DNA from: JAXGPF01 sp964463985
Lineage (GTDB): Bacteria > Verrucomicrobiota > Kiritimatiellia > JAAZAB01
NCBI GenBank assembly: GCA_964463985.1
Contig: CAYXEK010000008.1
Location: 1 to 64,000 of the forward strand
Length of the DNA: 64,000 nucleotides
Direction of reading: 5' to 3'
This document shows positions 1-9,815 of the stretch, in pieces (within the stretch, counting starts at the first letter, position 1; every line of letters begins with the position of its first letter). The notes under the pieces were generated by a model. It saw only the letters and a list, made by a program, of their open reading frames with translations. It had not been told where the DNA came from and ran no database searches. The position numbers and the translations under genes were made by a program.

Positions 1-69
1 GTCATCCTTCGCGCCGCGCATCTGCGGCATCCGGGCCTCATCACGGATTCAGGTAATGGTAAACCATCC

Positions 70-2751
70 ATGCCCGGAATGAAAAACCTTGGATTGTTGT
101 TTCGCCTTGGCGCCATTGCATGCGCCGCCGGGCCGCTGGCTGCCTGTCTGGCAGACGGGGCTGTTCCGGTGTTGCAGCCGGCTGAGTTCGCTGTGCCGCC
201 GGTCATTGACGGGATCATCACCGATGCCGTCTGGAGCGGCGCGTCAACTTTTCCCTTGACCAATCCGGCCGGCGCCGGCGCGGCATCTGCGGTTGCCGCA
301 ACCGCCCGGCTGGGCTATGATGGCGCATATATTTACGTAGCGATGAACTGTGCCCGGCCGGCCGGCGCCGCGGATGGTGAGGCCGACCGCGTGGAGGTGT
401 TCCTGGGGACGTCTCACTTGCATTATTTTCAATTTTCCCTGTCGCGCGGCGGCAGCGCGGCGCAGCAAATGGTCCGCCGGGGCGAAGTGGATGCAGGTTG
501 GCGGACCTTCTGGGCTCACGCTGTCCGGGAAGACGCCGACGGCTGGAGCGCCGAGATGGCCTTGCCGCTGGATATTCTGGGCCGGACCGTGCTGCCGGAA
601 GATCAATTGCGGTTTAACGTGGCGCTTGTGGCCGGCGGGGAGACGGGGATGCCGCACACCGTGCGTCTGCTACAGGGAACCAATGCCGCGGGAGTGATGC
701 CGGCAATCTTTTCATGGGCGCCTATGGATGGCGCGGACGGGGAACGGGGACTGCTGGTTGGCAAAAAATTCGGCCGGCTGAACGGCTTGCGGCATCAAAG
801 AATCAGGGATACCAGTCCGCGCCTTCGCGCCGCCGCCATCCTGTCGCCTTACCAGCCGGATGGCGCCGGGTATGCTTATCGGCTGGCGCTGGTTAGTGAA
901 AACCGCACTGCCGGGCCGGTGGACCTGCCGGTCCAAATCCGGGAAATTATATTACCTCAGGCCGCCCTGCCAGATGATGGCTTCGCGCAATCTCCGGGTG
1001 CTTCCCCGTCCGGCGCCGCGCCCGCGTCTGGGCAGGCGGCGCAGACGCCCGATTTAACCGTGTTAAACCTGCCGGCCTGGGGCAGTCTGACCAACATTGT
1101 GACAGTGCAGACGCCTGATGCCCGGCCGCGCCGGGTGGAGGTTGGCATCAACCATCCCGTAATCACCCAGTCATGGGTAACCGTTTCCGGCGCCAGCCTG
1201 CTCACGCCCGGCGTGCGCGCGTTGTCCCGGACAGATTTGGCGGATTACGGCTCTTGCCCCCAAACCATCGGCAACCCGATCGGCGGCGGCGCCGGGTATG
1301 ATCGCGCGGTGACAGGCGGATCGCATAAGGCGGCCACCGCCGGCGAACTCCTGGCGTTGCTGGCTGATTTAACCAACGCGCCTGATGCCGCGCCCGGCGT
1401 GATTTTTATTCCACCCGGGGCGGAAATTGATTTGACCGGCCGGCTGGACCCGGCCGTGCGCCGCGGGGCATATCCGTTTCCGCTTCTATTCGTGCCGGCC
1501 GGCTGGACCCTGGCCGGGGATCGCGGCGTGAATGGTTCGCCGGGAGCATTGATCAAATTAGATTTCACCCCGGATGAAATCCGTTTCATCCGTGAAAACA
1601 AAAAATCGCACCCCTATGCCGGCAAGGTGTTGATCGGGCTGGGTGCGGGCGCGCGGTTGACCGGGCTGCGCGTGCGGGGGCCGGACCCGGCCGTGCTTGA
1701 CCGCGATTACGACGATCTGCCGCCTTCGCGTTTCAATGCCGTCCATACCATGGGTGAAAACGCCGAGGTGGACAACTGCGAGATTTCGCGTTTTCACTGG
1801 GCCGGCGTCAACATCTGTCATCCCGGCACGCGCATCCGGCACAACCATCTTTTTGACATTCACGCTTATCCGGCGGTGGTCGGGGGCGATGCCGGCCGGG
1901 CCCTGCTGGCCGGCAACCGGATTGAATGGTCGTGGCATGCGATTGCGGGCGGCGGCCGGCAGGGGACGGGTTACGAGGCCGCGCATAATGAATTCATCCA
2001 TGTCGGCCCTGGCGGGCCGGCGCATGCGGTGGATATGCATGCCTGGCGTCAGATGATGAAGGGGCATGGTTCGGAATACCCATATTTGAACATTGCCGGG
2101 GACCGGATCGTGGTCAGGCGCAACACTTTTCGGGATGATGCCGCAAGCATTCGCGCTTATCGCCGGGCGCACAAAATGGCCGGCGCCGCCTTGCCTTCCC
2201 ACGATGTGCTGATCCGCGGCGTGCCGCGGGAACTGGCGCTGGTGGAATCCAACCGGTTTGTCAACCCGGCGCCGGACCGCGCCTGCAATATTACCGACAA
2301 CATCCACGGGCTGCCGGGAAAATTCGACCGGGCAAATTTCTGGGCGCGCGGGAACGTGCACGGACCGGAAAATATTCTGGTTCCGGCGCCGTTGGAGGCC
2401 CGGCCGGCCATCCGGTTTGCCAGTCCTGGTTTGACCATCCCGCGCGTGGACCGGAAATTTTCCACCCGTCAGGCCAACCTCCTGCGGCCGGGCGAAAAAA
2501 TGCCGGTTGAAATTGAAATCAAAGCGATGCCGCCGCTGGTTTTGAAACGGGTGACGGTGACGGCCGGCAATGAGGAGTCCGGTCAACGTACGTTGTTTGC
2601 GGACGATCGGCCGCCCCGGCCGGGTGAAATCGCATTGGATGCCGGGGCGTTTGCGGCCGGCTGCTACGTTCTGACGGTGGAAGCCGAGGATGCGCGGGGC
2701 GTCATCGGCCGGCATTCGACATCGTTTGCCGTGGCCGGCGGAACGGAATAG
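70..2751 (+). CDS. Exported CBM9-like plus right-handed beta-helix protein
   Basis: 893 aa. Residues 1-28 are a hydrophobic export signal containing LAAC (Cys26), so lipidation is possible. About residues 35-230 resemble a CBM9/DOMON-type sugar-binding sandwich ('PPVIDGIITDAVWSGA', 'YDGAYIYVAM'). About 240-380 is a second beta-rich stretch, and about 380-760 reads as a pectate-lyase-like parallel beta-helix. A block near residues 632-662 ('GTGYEAAHN', then 'AHAVDMHAWR') is nearly identical in the paralogue at 5331-7910, and both end in 'GVIGRHSTSFAVAGG'. The start at 70 is preceded by AGGTAATGG; ATG 79 is possible. I infer an exported polysaccharide-binding or lyase-like protein. No catalytic residues are established, although the conserved Asp/His block is a candidate site. 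Confidence 0.8.
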   Translation: MPGMKNLGLLFRLGAIACAAGPLAACLADGAVPVLQPAEFAVPPVIDGIITDAVWSGASTFPLTNPAGAGAASAVAATARLGYDGAYIYVAMNCARPAGAADGEADRVEVFLGTSHLHYFQFSLSRGGSAAQQMVRRGEVDAGWRTFWAHAVREDADGWSAEMALPLDILGRTVLPEDQLRFNVALVAGGETGMPHTVRLLQGTNAAGVMPAIFSWAPMDGADGERGLLVGKKFGRLNGLRHQRIRDTSPRLRAAAILSPYQPDGAGYAYRLALVSENRTAGPVDLPVQIREIILPQAALPDDGFAQSPGASPSGAAPASGQAAQTPDLTVLNLPAWGSLTNIVTVQTPDARPRRVEVGINHPVITQSWVTVSGASLLTPGVRALSRTDLADYGSCPQTIGNPIGGGAGYDRAVTGGSHKAATAGELLALLADLTNAPDAAPGVIFIPPGAEIDLTGRLDPAVRRGAYPFPLLFVPAGWTLAGDRGVNGSPGALIKLDFTPDEIRFIRENKKSHPYAGKVLIGLGAGARLTGLRVRGPDPAVLDRDYDDLPPSRFNAVHTMGENAEVDNCEISRFHWAGVNICHPGTRIRHNHLFDIHAYPAVVGGDAGRALLAGNRIEWSWHAIAGGGRQGTGYEAAHNEFIHVGPGGPAHAVDMHAWRQMMKGHGSEYPYLNIAGDRIVVRRNTFRDDAASIRAYRRAHKMAGAALPSHDVLIRGVPRELALVESNRFVNPAPDRACNITDNIHGLPGKFDRANFWARGNVHGPENILVPAPLEARPAIRFASPGLTIPRVDRKFSTRQANLLRPGEKMPVEIEIKAMPPLVLKRVTVTAGNEESGQRTLFADDRPPRPGEIALDAGAFAAGCYVLTVEAEDARGVIGRHSTSFAVAGGTE

Positions 2752-2800
2752 CCTTGTGTTCAACCGTATGAACAAAAAGAATGTATGGATGAAACAGAAT

Positions 2801-2882
2801 GGCTCAGCACAGCTTCGCCCTTCTTTTGGATCTCAAATTTGAAATTTCAAATCTCAGATGGAGGGCGAAGCTGTGCTGAGCC
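2801..2882. repeat. Inverted-repeat pair of the GGAGGGCGAAGC family with nested AT-rich palindrome
   Basis: Two 23-bp arms (2801-2823 and 2860-2882) are reverse complements at 22 of 23 positions. They enclose 36 bp that hold an unrelated AT-rich palindrome. The arms belong to the family also found at 5236-5297, 14570-14731 and 32647-32670. The 280 bp between the flanking genes hold nothing else I can name. Confidence 0.85.
2829..2859. repeat. AT-rich ATCTCAAATYTGAAATYTC repeat (intergenic copy)
   Basis: The core ATTTGAAATTTCAAAT is a perfect 16-bp palindrome flanked by ATCTC-type ends. A close relative lies in frame inside the coding sequence at 27036-27064. This copy sits exactly in the loop of the surrounding 23-bp inverted repeat. 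Confidence 0.75.
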
Positions 2883-3031
2883 TTATGCAGGAACGGCGTT
2901 GGCCATGCGAATGTCAAAACGGTTATACGCTGCGTGCCGAAAAATTTTTAGCTTATTGCTCAAAAATATAATGTTCTGAAAGCAGTGGGAAAATACATAC
3001 AGCCAAAGCGCCGTTAATGGAGGCTGAAGAT

Positions 3032-5224
3032 ATGAAGGATGTCTTGTCGGCAAATCACTGGGCGCAAGCGCGCCGGCGCCGGTTCATGATCGGGTTGCAC
3101 ATGCCGGATTACGACCAGTTGCCGGAAAAGGCCTGGGGTCAATTTCCCGGCATCCTGGAAAACATGAATCCGCAAAAACTTGTTCAGACGCTGAAAAAAT
3201 CCGATGTGGAGGTTTTTTACTATTACTCCAAGTGTCATTACGGCAATGCGTATTATCCCAGCCGCGCGGCCGGCGCCCATGTACATTCCGCGCTGAAGGG
3301 CCGGGACTTGTTCAGGGAATTCACCGATGCCTGCTTGAAAAACGACATCATTCCCGGCGCCGTTTACGAGTTTTCCGATCATCGCCTGCGGAAGGATCAT
3401 CCCGATTGGTGCCATCGCAACGCGCCCAACTCGGAAAAGGGCGTGGTGGACATCACCGATGAAGTGGAGGGAGCGGTAATTGCCGGCGGATGCCTGAACG
3501 GTCCTTACGGCGATTACGCCCTGCAGCAAACGCTGGAAGTCGTCCGCAATTATCCCATCCGGGTGTATTACATGGATTTCCTGGGATTGTTCGGATCGTT
3601 CCATGCCTGGATCTGCCCGTATTGCAACGCGCGGTTCCGCGCGGAATTCGGCGTGGATTTCCCCGGCACCGCAAGGTTGACCGAAAGCCAGTTGATTGCC
3701 TATCGCGCCTGGCGCTACCGGCAATATGACGAGTATGCGAAAAAGTTGCGCCAGGCCGTCCGTGCCGAACGGCCGGACGTGCTGTTTACCCATAATTTCT
3801 TCGGCATCAGCGATGAGCCGGGCCAGTGCCGGTGGGATATGGCGCAGGAAAACTGCGATTTCATGACCAAGGATGTCTTCAGCATGCGGCTCGGATCGCT
3901 GCCGATCGCCTGGCGGACGCGCGCCCTCCGCGAATGCAGTCCGCGGGCGCCTGCGGAAATCCTGCTGGATTCCATGACCTGCCTGTCCAGCGACTGGTTC
4001 ACCCCCAAGCCGCGCGACGCCTACCGGGCGGAAGCTTTTACCGCGCGTTGCGCAGGGCTGGCGCATTGCGGATCAATCCTGCCGACCCTGGCCGGCGATA
4101 CCACGGCGGGCATCACGCGGCCGGTGCTGGCACTGGCCGCAGATGTGTTTGCGGAACAGAAGCGGTTGGAACCCTGGCTGGACGGCATGCAGCCGCTGGC
4201 GGATACGGCGATCTTGCGCAGCCGCCAGTCCATCGAAAATCCGCTGCCCGGATCGCCCGTGGATGGATTGCAGCATGCCCATGAGTTTTATGGCTGGTGC
4301 GAAACCCTGTGTGCCGGGCACCGGCTGTGGACCGTGATCCAGGATCACCATTTGACTTGCGCAGAACTGGCGCGGTTCAAAGTTCTGATTCTGCCCGAGG
4401 CCACCTGCCTGGATGACGGGCAATGCGCCGCCATCCGCGATTTTGCGCGCGCCGGCGGCCGTGTAATCGCCACCGGGGCCGCGTCCCTGCTTGACGGCGA
4501 AGGCCGGCCCCGCGCCGATTTTGCCCTCGCGGATGTCTTTGGCGCGCAGTTTCAACGGCACGCGGAGCCGGAACCGTCCTACCTGATGTTGCATGACCGG
4601 AGACTTCTGCCGCCGGCGCCCTGGCGCCAGCCGGGCATGATCTATAACGCCGGGCAGACGCTGGTGTTGCCCCGCGCCGGCGCGCGTGCTTTGGGCGGCG
4701 TGGTGCGCCGCGAATGCGAGACCATGACGACCTTCCTGACGCCGCTGCCGAACCCGGGCCTGGTGGAGCAGCGCTGCGGGCGGGGCCGGGCATGGTATTG
4801 CGCCGGCGGCTGCGGCCGGCAGTATTACCGGTATGGCCAATACAATCTCAAGCAGTTGATGATGGCGCTGGTGAAACGCGCCCTTGGCAAACGCGCTCAA
4901 TTGGAACTCGACGCGCCCGAGTCGGTGGATATGATGGCGCATACCCAGGCCGGCCGGCCAGGCAAAATGGTGGTCAGCCTGCTCAACCAGATGTCATCCA
5001 TTACCCGCACCCAGGGCTCTTACCAGGCCGGCCGTAAACACGACATGATTGACAAAATGCCCGTGGTGGCGGAGGTGCGCCTGGCAATTCATCCGCCGCG
5101 CGGCCGGCAAATCCGGCGGGTAATGCTGCTGCCGGACCGGAGGCCGCTGAAGATCGAGACCGGCAATGTCTTGCGGTTGCATAATCTGGACGTATTGACG
5201 ATGCTGGCGGTGGAATTTAGTTGA
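3032..5224 (+). CDS. TIM-barrel glycosidase with beta-galactosidase-type trimerisation domain
   Basis: 730 aa with no signal peptide, so probably cytoplasmic. About residues 15-370 read as a TIM barrel of the hypothetical glycosyl hydrolase/GH42-like type ('FMIGLHMPDYDQL', 'VYYMDFLGLF', then a CPYC motif as in that family). About 390-500 match the amidotransferase-like trimerisation domain ('KVLILPEATCLDD', 'FARAGGRVIATGAASL'). ATG 3032 was chosen over ATG 3017 because GGAGG at 3019-3023 sits 8 nt before it. The paralogue at 21239-23365 has the same order of motifs. It lies between two CBM9/beta-helix genes, which suggests intracellular cleavage of imported oligosaccharide. The substrate cannot be read from sequence. 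Confidence 0.75.
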   Translation: MKDVLSANHWAQARRRRFMIGLHMPDYDQLPEKAWGQFPGILENMNPQKLVQTLKKSDVEVFYYYSKCHYGNAYYPSRAAGAHVHSALKGRDLFREFTDACLKNDIIPGAVYEFSDHRLRKDHPDWCHRNAPNSEKGVVDITDEVEGAVIAGGCLNGPYGDYALQQTLEVVRNYPIRVYYMDFLGLFGSFHAWICPYCNARFRAEFGVDFPGTARLTESQLIAYRAWRYRQYDEYAKKLRQAVRAERPDVLFTHNFFGISDEPGQCRWDMAQENCDFMTKDVFSMRLGSLPIAWRTRALRECSPRAPAEILLDSMTCLSSDWFTPKPRDAYRAEAFTARCAGLAHCGSILPTLAGDTTAGITRPVLALAADVFAEQKRLEPWLDGMQPLADTAILRSRQSIENPLPGSPVDGLQHAHEFYGWCETLCAGHRLWTVIQDHHLTCAELARFKVLILPEATCLDDGQCAAIRDFARAGGRVIATGAASLLDGEGRPRADFALADVFGAQFQRHAEPEPSYLMLHDRRLLPPAPWRQPGMIYNAGQTLVLPRAGARALGGVVRRECETMTTFLTPLPNPGLVEQRCGRGRAWYCAGGCGRQYYRYGQYNLKQLMMALVKRALGKRAQLELDAPESVDMMAHTQAGRPGKMVVSLLNQMSSITRTQGSYQAGRKHDMIDKMPVVAEVRLAIHPPRGRQIRRVMLLPDRRPLKIETGNVLRLHNLDVLTMLAVEFS

Positions 5225-5235
5225 TGAACGAGTAA

Positions 5236-5297
5236 TGGAGGGTTAAGCTGTGCTGAGCCGTCTGAGGCAGAATGACTCACCGAAGGTTCGCCCTCCA
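5236..5297. repeat. Inverted-repeat pair of the GGAGGGCGAAGC family
   Basis: A plus-oriented copy (5236-5259) faces a minus-oriented copy (5274-5297) across 14 bp. The outer seven bases (TGGAGGG / CCCTCCA) are perfect and the rest is about two-thirds complementary. The pair fills most of the gap before the next gene. Confidence 0.8.
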
Positions 5298-5330
5298 CTT
5301 CAGGTGATAAACGAACAATAGGTGATAGCC

Positions 5331-7910
5331 ATGCATAAAACGTGTCATAATATGCGAGGCGCCGTAGTTCTCATGGCTTGCGTTGCGCTTTGCTTCACGC
5401 CCGGCGTGTTTGCCGGCGATACCGCCGCGCCGCCGCGCGCACGGATTGCGCGCCTGCCGTCGGCGCCGGCGATTGACGGGCGGCTTGACGATGCGGGGTG
5501 GGAAAGATCGGCCATGGCGAAGCTGGAACATCTCCTGTATGAATCCGCCGCGCCGGCAGTGGAAACGACCGCATTCCTGGGATATGACGATGAAAATCTT
5601 TATGTTGGAGTGCGATGTGCGGAGGATGGCGCGCGCAAGCCGGCGGCCCTGCCCGGGATCATGGCGCCGGAAACCATCGGCATGCAGGATTGGCTGGAAA
5701 TATTTCTCATGCCGGACGGCCGGGGCGGCGCCTATTATCATTTTCTGCTGGCCGCCGGAGGGGCGCGCCGGCAGCAACGGCTCTTGGATGGACAGCGCGA
5801 CAGCGAATGGAATGTGCCTTATTCCGCGGCGGCCAAAGTCACGGCAAACGGGTGGGAAGCCGAGTGGAGCATCCCTCTATATGTGCTGGGCGAGGACCGA
5901 TTGTCGGAAGATTTCCGGTTGAATATCTGCCGCGTCCGGCCGACGGAACCGGTGGAATACATCACCTGGTCGCCCCTGGGCGGCAAGGCGGTCAGGCGGG
6001 GGTTTCACGATCCGGAAAAATTCGGGCGGGTGATTGATGCCGGCAAAATTGACGTCAAGCCGGTTTTTGTCCCGCGGGTTGCCGATGCGGTCATTAAAGG
6101 TGTTTATCAGGACAGTCCGGCGGGCGGGGTCGAATATCCCATGCGGGTCATTCTGGAAAATCAGGGCGGCGCGACCGGCATGCTGGATGTCGTTGTCGTC
6201 CAGGCAGGGAATAATGGCCGGATGTTCCGCAACCGCTTCCCCGCGGCCATGCCGGGCAGGAAGGATATCTTCAATTTCAAAGTGCGTCTGCCGCAAGGCG
6301 GAAAATCGCCGCCGGTGATCAAGTTGGAGGTTGGCGGGACGGTCCAGGGCGAATTTTCGCCCCGGGGCGGATCGTTGCTTTCCCCGGGCGCCCGTTGCCT
6401 GTCCGGCGCCGGGTTGGACGCGTATGGCGCAAATGAGCGGGCCCTGGGCGATCCGATCGGCGGCGGCGCCGGATATTCGCGGATCGTTGCTTCGACGGAT
6501 GTGGAAGTGGCAACGGCCGGAGAATTGGCCGCGATATTGGCAGAGTTCAATCAAAAGGCACCGGCGGAAGTTGCCGGCAAAGTCATCCGGGTGCGTTCCG
6601 GCGCGGAGCTGGACCTGGCCGGCGCGGTGGATGTGCTGGCGGCCAAACCCTACCAGCCCATGTTCGCCATTCCGGCGGGAGTGACTCTGGCCGGCGACCG
6701 CGGGGCAGGGGGCGCGCCGGGGCCGCTTTTAATGTTCCGGATGCCGGCGGACGCGCCGCCGGACGCCCTGGCGGAAAGATTGTTGTTCCGGCTCGGCGCC
6801 GGCGCACGCCTTACGGGCGTGCGGCTGCGCGGTTCGGATTGCGGCCACGGGGAAGCCGCCGCCGTCACGGCGGCGAATTCGCGGTTCCGGGGCGTGACTT
6901 TTGCCGGCGGCGGCATAGTTGACAATTGCCGAATATCGCATTTCGGCTGGGCGGATGTTGATGCCAGCGTCCCGGGCGTGGTTGTCCGGTGCAATGAACT
7001 GTCGGATTCCGCCTATCCGGTATTGATCGGCGGCAGCAATGGGTTTGCCCGAATCGAGGGCAACCTGATTAGATGGGCCTGGCATGCCGTTGCCGGCTCC
7101 GGGCAGCAGGGAACGGGATACGAAGCCGCGCATAACCGTTTTGTGCATGTCGGGCCAGGCTGGCCCGCGCACGCGGTGGACATGCATGCCTGGCGCCGGC
7201 TGATGCGTGGGCATGGGGGCGCGTATCCCTACCTGTCAATCGCCGGGGATGCGATCAAGGTCCATCACAACACCTTTGAAGACGATGCGGCCGCCATCCA
7301 AAGTTACCGCGCCTTGCGGGGCAGGCTCCTGCCGGCAGAGCCGTCGTGCGGAGTCTGTATCCGCGGCGTGCCGCGCCTGGGCGCGGAGATTTTCAACAAC
7401 CGGTTCGCCGCCGCCGATCCCGGGCGGGCCTGCCGTTTGATTGACAATGTCGGCGCGCCGCCGGGTTGTTTCGACCGCGCCAATTTCCAGGTGTTCGACA
7501 ACGTTTTCGGCGGGGACCGCATGCTGGTGCCATTGTCGCTGGAAACCTTGCCGCAGATCCGGTTTGTCCGGCCGGGGTTGACCATCCCGCGGATCGGGCG
7601 CACCTGGTCCACGCGCGATGCGAATGTCTTGAACGCCGGCGAAAAAATGCCGGTGGAACTGGAAATCACTCTCATGCCGCCGCTGCAAATCAAACATGCG
7701 GCGGTTTTCGCGGGCAATCTCGAACTGGAGCCGCGGCAATTGTTTTCCGGCGCCCGGGCGCCCCGCCCGGGCGAGATTGTCCTGGACGCCGCCGAATGGG
7801 CGGCGGGATGTTATTTTCTGACGGTGGAGGTCGAGGATGAGCGGGGCGTTATCGGCCGGCATTCGACGTCGTTTGCCGTGGCCGGCGGAGATAAGCAGTC
7901 CTCGCGCTGA
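5331..7910 (+). CDS. Exported CBM9-like plus right-handed beta-helix protein (paralogue)
   Basis: 859 aa with a classical signal peptide (hydrophobic core, then 'PGVFA' before the likely cleavage site). ATG 5331 is preferred over the upstream GTG 5322 because AGGTGAT lies 5 nt upstream. The N-terminal CBM9-like sandwich shows 'APAIDGRLDDAGWERS' and 'YDDENLYVGV'. The beta-helix half carries 'GTGYEAAHN' and 'AHAVDMHAWR' at residues 594-622, and the C-terminus ends in 'GVIGRHSTSFAVAGG'. It is a diverged duplicate of 70-2751, here without a clear lipobox. The next gene starts 21 nt downstream, so the two are probably co-transcribed. A role in polysaccharide binding or cleavage at the cell surface is an inference. 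Confidence 0.8.
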   Translation: MHKTCHNMRGAVVLMACVALCFTPGVFAGDTAAPPRARIARLPSAPAIDGRLDDAGWERSAMAKLEHLLYESAAPAVETTAFLGYDDENLYVGVRCAEDGARKPAALPGIMAPETIGMQDWLEIFLMPDGRGGAYYHFLLAAGGARRQQRLLDGQRDSEWNVPYSAAAKVTANGWEAEWSIPLYVLGEDRLSEDFRLNICRVRPTEPVEYITWSPLGGKAVRRGFHDPEKFGRVIDAGKIDVKPVFVPRVADAVIKGVYQDSPAGGVEYPMRVILENQGGATGMLDVVVVQAGNNGRMFRNRFPAAMPGRKDIFNFKVRLPQGGKSPPVIKLEVGGTVQGEFSPRGGSLLSPGARCLSGAGLDAYGANERALGDPIGGGAGYSRIVASTDVEVATAGELAAILAEFNQKAPAEVAGKVIRVRSGAELDLAGAVDVLAAKPYQPMFAIPAGVTLAGDRGAGGAPGPLLMFRMPADAPPDALAERLLFRLGAGARLTGVRLRGSDCGHGEAAAVTAANSRFRGVTFAGGGIVDNCRISHFGWADVDASVPGVVVRCNELSDSAYPVLIGGSNGFARIEGNLIRWAWHAVAGSGQQGTGYEAAHNRFVHVGPGWPAHAVDMHAWRRLMRGHGGAYPYLSIAGDAIKVHHNTFEDDAAAIQSYRALRGRLLPAEPSCGVCIRGVPRLGAEIFNNRFAAADPGRACRLIDNVGAPPGCFDRANFQVFDNVFGGDRMLVPLSLETLPQIRFVRPGLTIPRIGRTWSTRDANVLNAGEKMPVELEITLMPPLQIKHAAVFAGNLELEPRQLFSGARAPRPGEIVLDAAEWAAGCYFLTVEVEDERGVIGRHSTSFAVAGGDKQSSR

Positions 7911-7931
7911 CAACAACAGGAGGGATACAAC

Positions 7932-9776
7932 ATGCGAGCAATGATTAATTGCATGCCCGGTTTGTACCCGGGCGCAGCCGCCCCTTGGCGCGGTTGTCTG
8001 GCGGTGGCGCTGGCGGGCATGGCCTTGGCGGCCGGCGCCCAGACCATCTACGTTGACGGCAACACCGGGGATGACGCCCGCACCGGCTTGGACGACTGGA
8101 CCAATGCCGTCAAGACCATCAGCAATGGCGTCGCCAAGGCGGGCGCCAGCGGCACGGTGCTGGTGGCCACCGGGGTGTATGATGTGGCCGTCAACGTGGC
8201 CGTTGCCAGTGGCATTACCCTGCGCAGTTGGAACAACGGCGCCTTGGATCCGGCCAACACGATCATTGACGGGCAGGGTGTTGCGCGCTGCTTGTATATG
8301 AACAATGCCGGCGCGCTGGTCAGCGGGTTTACCCTGCGGAATGGCAATGGCGAAGGGAGCGTCCTGGGGTATGCCGGCGGCGGCGTCCTGATCAACAACG
8401 GCGGCACCTTATCGAATTGCCATGTCGTGAATAACCTGGCCAACCAGTATGGCGGCGGAGTGTACCTGGGCAATGTGAACGCTTATGTGGAAAATTGCAT
8501 CATCGATGGCAATGTCGTCACCAACGAAGCCGGCGCCCGCGGCGGCGGCGTTTATATCGCCGGCGGGGGCGGCACGTTGCGCAATTCCACGCTGGCATTT
8601 AATACCAACCTGTCAACCGCCGTTTACGCCGGCGGCGGCGGTGTTTATGTCCGGGGCGATGGGGCGGAAGGCCGGTGCCATGTGATCGGCTGCGTGATCA
8701 GCAACAACCAGGCCAACAGCGGCGGCGGCGCGCTGGGATACCGCTGGGCGAATTTGATCAGCAACACCATTGTCAACAATCTGACCGTGCCGTTCTCCTA
8801 CAGTTACGGCGGGGGTGTGTTGCTGTATGCCATTCGCCAGGGGTCGATTTTCGCGCACAACACGGTTTCCGGCAACACGGCTGCGGTCAGCGGCGGCGGC
8901 ATGTTCGTCTGGGTGGACTCCAGCCTGGGATTGGGCGGGGTCTTGGTCAGCAATTGCGCCTTGATTGACAATGTGGCCACATCCTTTGGCGGCGGCTTGT
9001 ATTCCTACATTGCTTCTCCAGTTTACACAAATACACAGGTCTTGGTGACCCATTGCGATATTTCCGGGAACCGGGTGATGGCTTCCAGTGCCAATCCCGG
9101 GCAGGTGGGCGGCGCCGGGGTCTACTGGGACGCGCCGGGCCGTTTCGAAAATTGCATTATCGCCGGGAATGCGGCGGACGCCTGTACCGCCGGCGGTATG
9201 TATCTGCGGCGTATTTATGCCACCTACACGTATGATGAGGCTGACGAGTTGATTGTGCGCAACTGCCTGATTGTCAGCAACCATGCGCTGATCGGCGGCG
9301 GTGTATTTTTCAATCAGTGCGGCACCAACAAGGCCGCGCGGCTGGAGAATTGCACGGTTGCGGGCAATGCCGCGACGAATTACGCCGGCGGCGTCTTTTT
9401 GAATGCGGGCACAAATGCGACGATGACCAATACCATTGCATATCACAACAGCGCGCCGGTTGATGAAAATATCCGCACGAATAATTCGGCTTACGCGCTG
9501 GGGCATTGCTGCGTGACGCCGACCAATCACCTCAGCGAGGCCGGCGCGCTGGTGAATGTGACGACCAACGATCCCGGCTTCCTGGGATGGGAATCGGGCA
9601 ATTTCCGGCTCGGCCCCGGTTCGCCCTGTGTCAACTCCGGCGCGCCGTTGGATTGGGCTTTGGCGCCGGACGCGGACGATCTGGACGGCCGGCCCAGGGT
9701 GGACCGGTTCAGCCGGCTGCCGGACATGGGCTGCTACGAACGCATTCCGCGCGGAACCTTTATCGGGGTTCGTTGA
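7932..9776 (+). CDS. Exported GG-rich parallel beta-helix protein, C-terminal DLDGRPR/GCYE motif
   Basis: 614 aa. GGAGGG at 7919-7924 precedes ATG 7932. A signal peptide ends near 'AAGAQT', followed by 'IYVDGNTGDDARTG' and 'VKTISNGV', the usual opening of polymorphic-repeat beta-helix proteins. Then come repeated 'GGGVY..NCxI..N' rungs to about residue 540. The end carries 'DLDGRPR' and 'DMGCYE', typical of the choice-of-anchor Q C-terminal region, and finishes 'IPRGTFIGVR'. Close paralogues are at 17853-19658 and 30944-32582. All three share the last ten-residue pattern P-x2-T-[FI]-I-x2-R. Surface exposure is likely. Whether it binds or cleaves glycans cannot be told. Confidence 0.8.
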   Translation: MRAMINCMPGLYPGAAAPWRGCLAVALAGMALAAGAQTIYVDGNTGDDARTGLDDWTNAVKTISNGVAKAGASGTVLVATGVYDVAVNVAVASGITLRSWNNGALDPANTIIDGQGVARCLYMNNAGALVSGFTLRNGNGEGSVLGYAGGGVLINNGGTLSNCHVVNNLANQYGGGVYLGNVNAYVENCIIDGNVVTNEAGARGGGVYIAGGGGTLRNSTLAFNTNLSTAVYAGGGGVYVRGDGAEGRCHVIGCVISNNQANSGGGALGYRWANLISNTIVNNLTVPFSYSYGGGVLLYAIRQGSIFAHNTVSGNTAAVSGGGMFVWVDSSLGLGGVLVSNCALIDNVATSFGGGLYSYIASPVYTNTQVLVTHCDISGNRVMASSANPGQVGGAGVYWDAPGRFENCIIAGNAADACTAGGMYLRRIYATYTYDEADELIVRNCLIVSNHALIGGGVFFNQCGTNKAARLENCTVAGNAATNYAGGVFLNAGTNATMTNTIAYHNSAPVDENIRTNNSAYALGHCCVTPTNHLSEAGALVNVTTNDPGFLGWESGNFRLGPGSPCVNSGAPLDWALAPDADDLDGRPRVDRFSRLPDMGCYERIPRGTFIGVR

Positions 9777-9815
9777 GATTAGCCGCCGGGAAATACGCAA
9801 AAAAGGAAAGGCTGT

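Noticed and set aside
2785..2979. Small open frame of 64 codons between the first two genes
   Set aside because: It is made of the two nested repeats and has no ribosome site.
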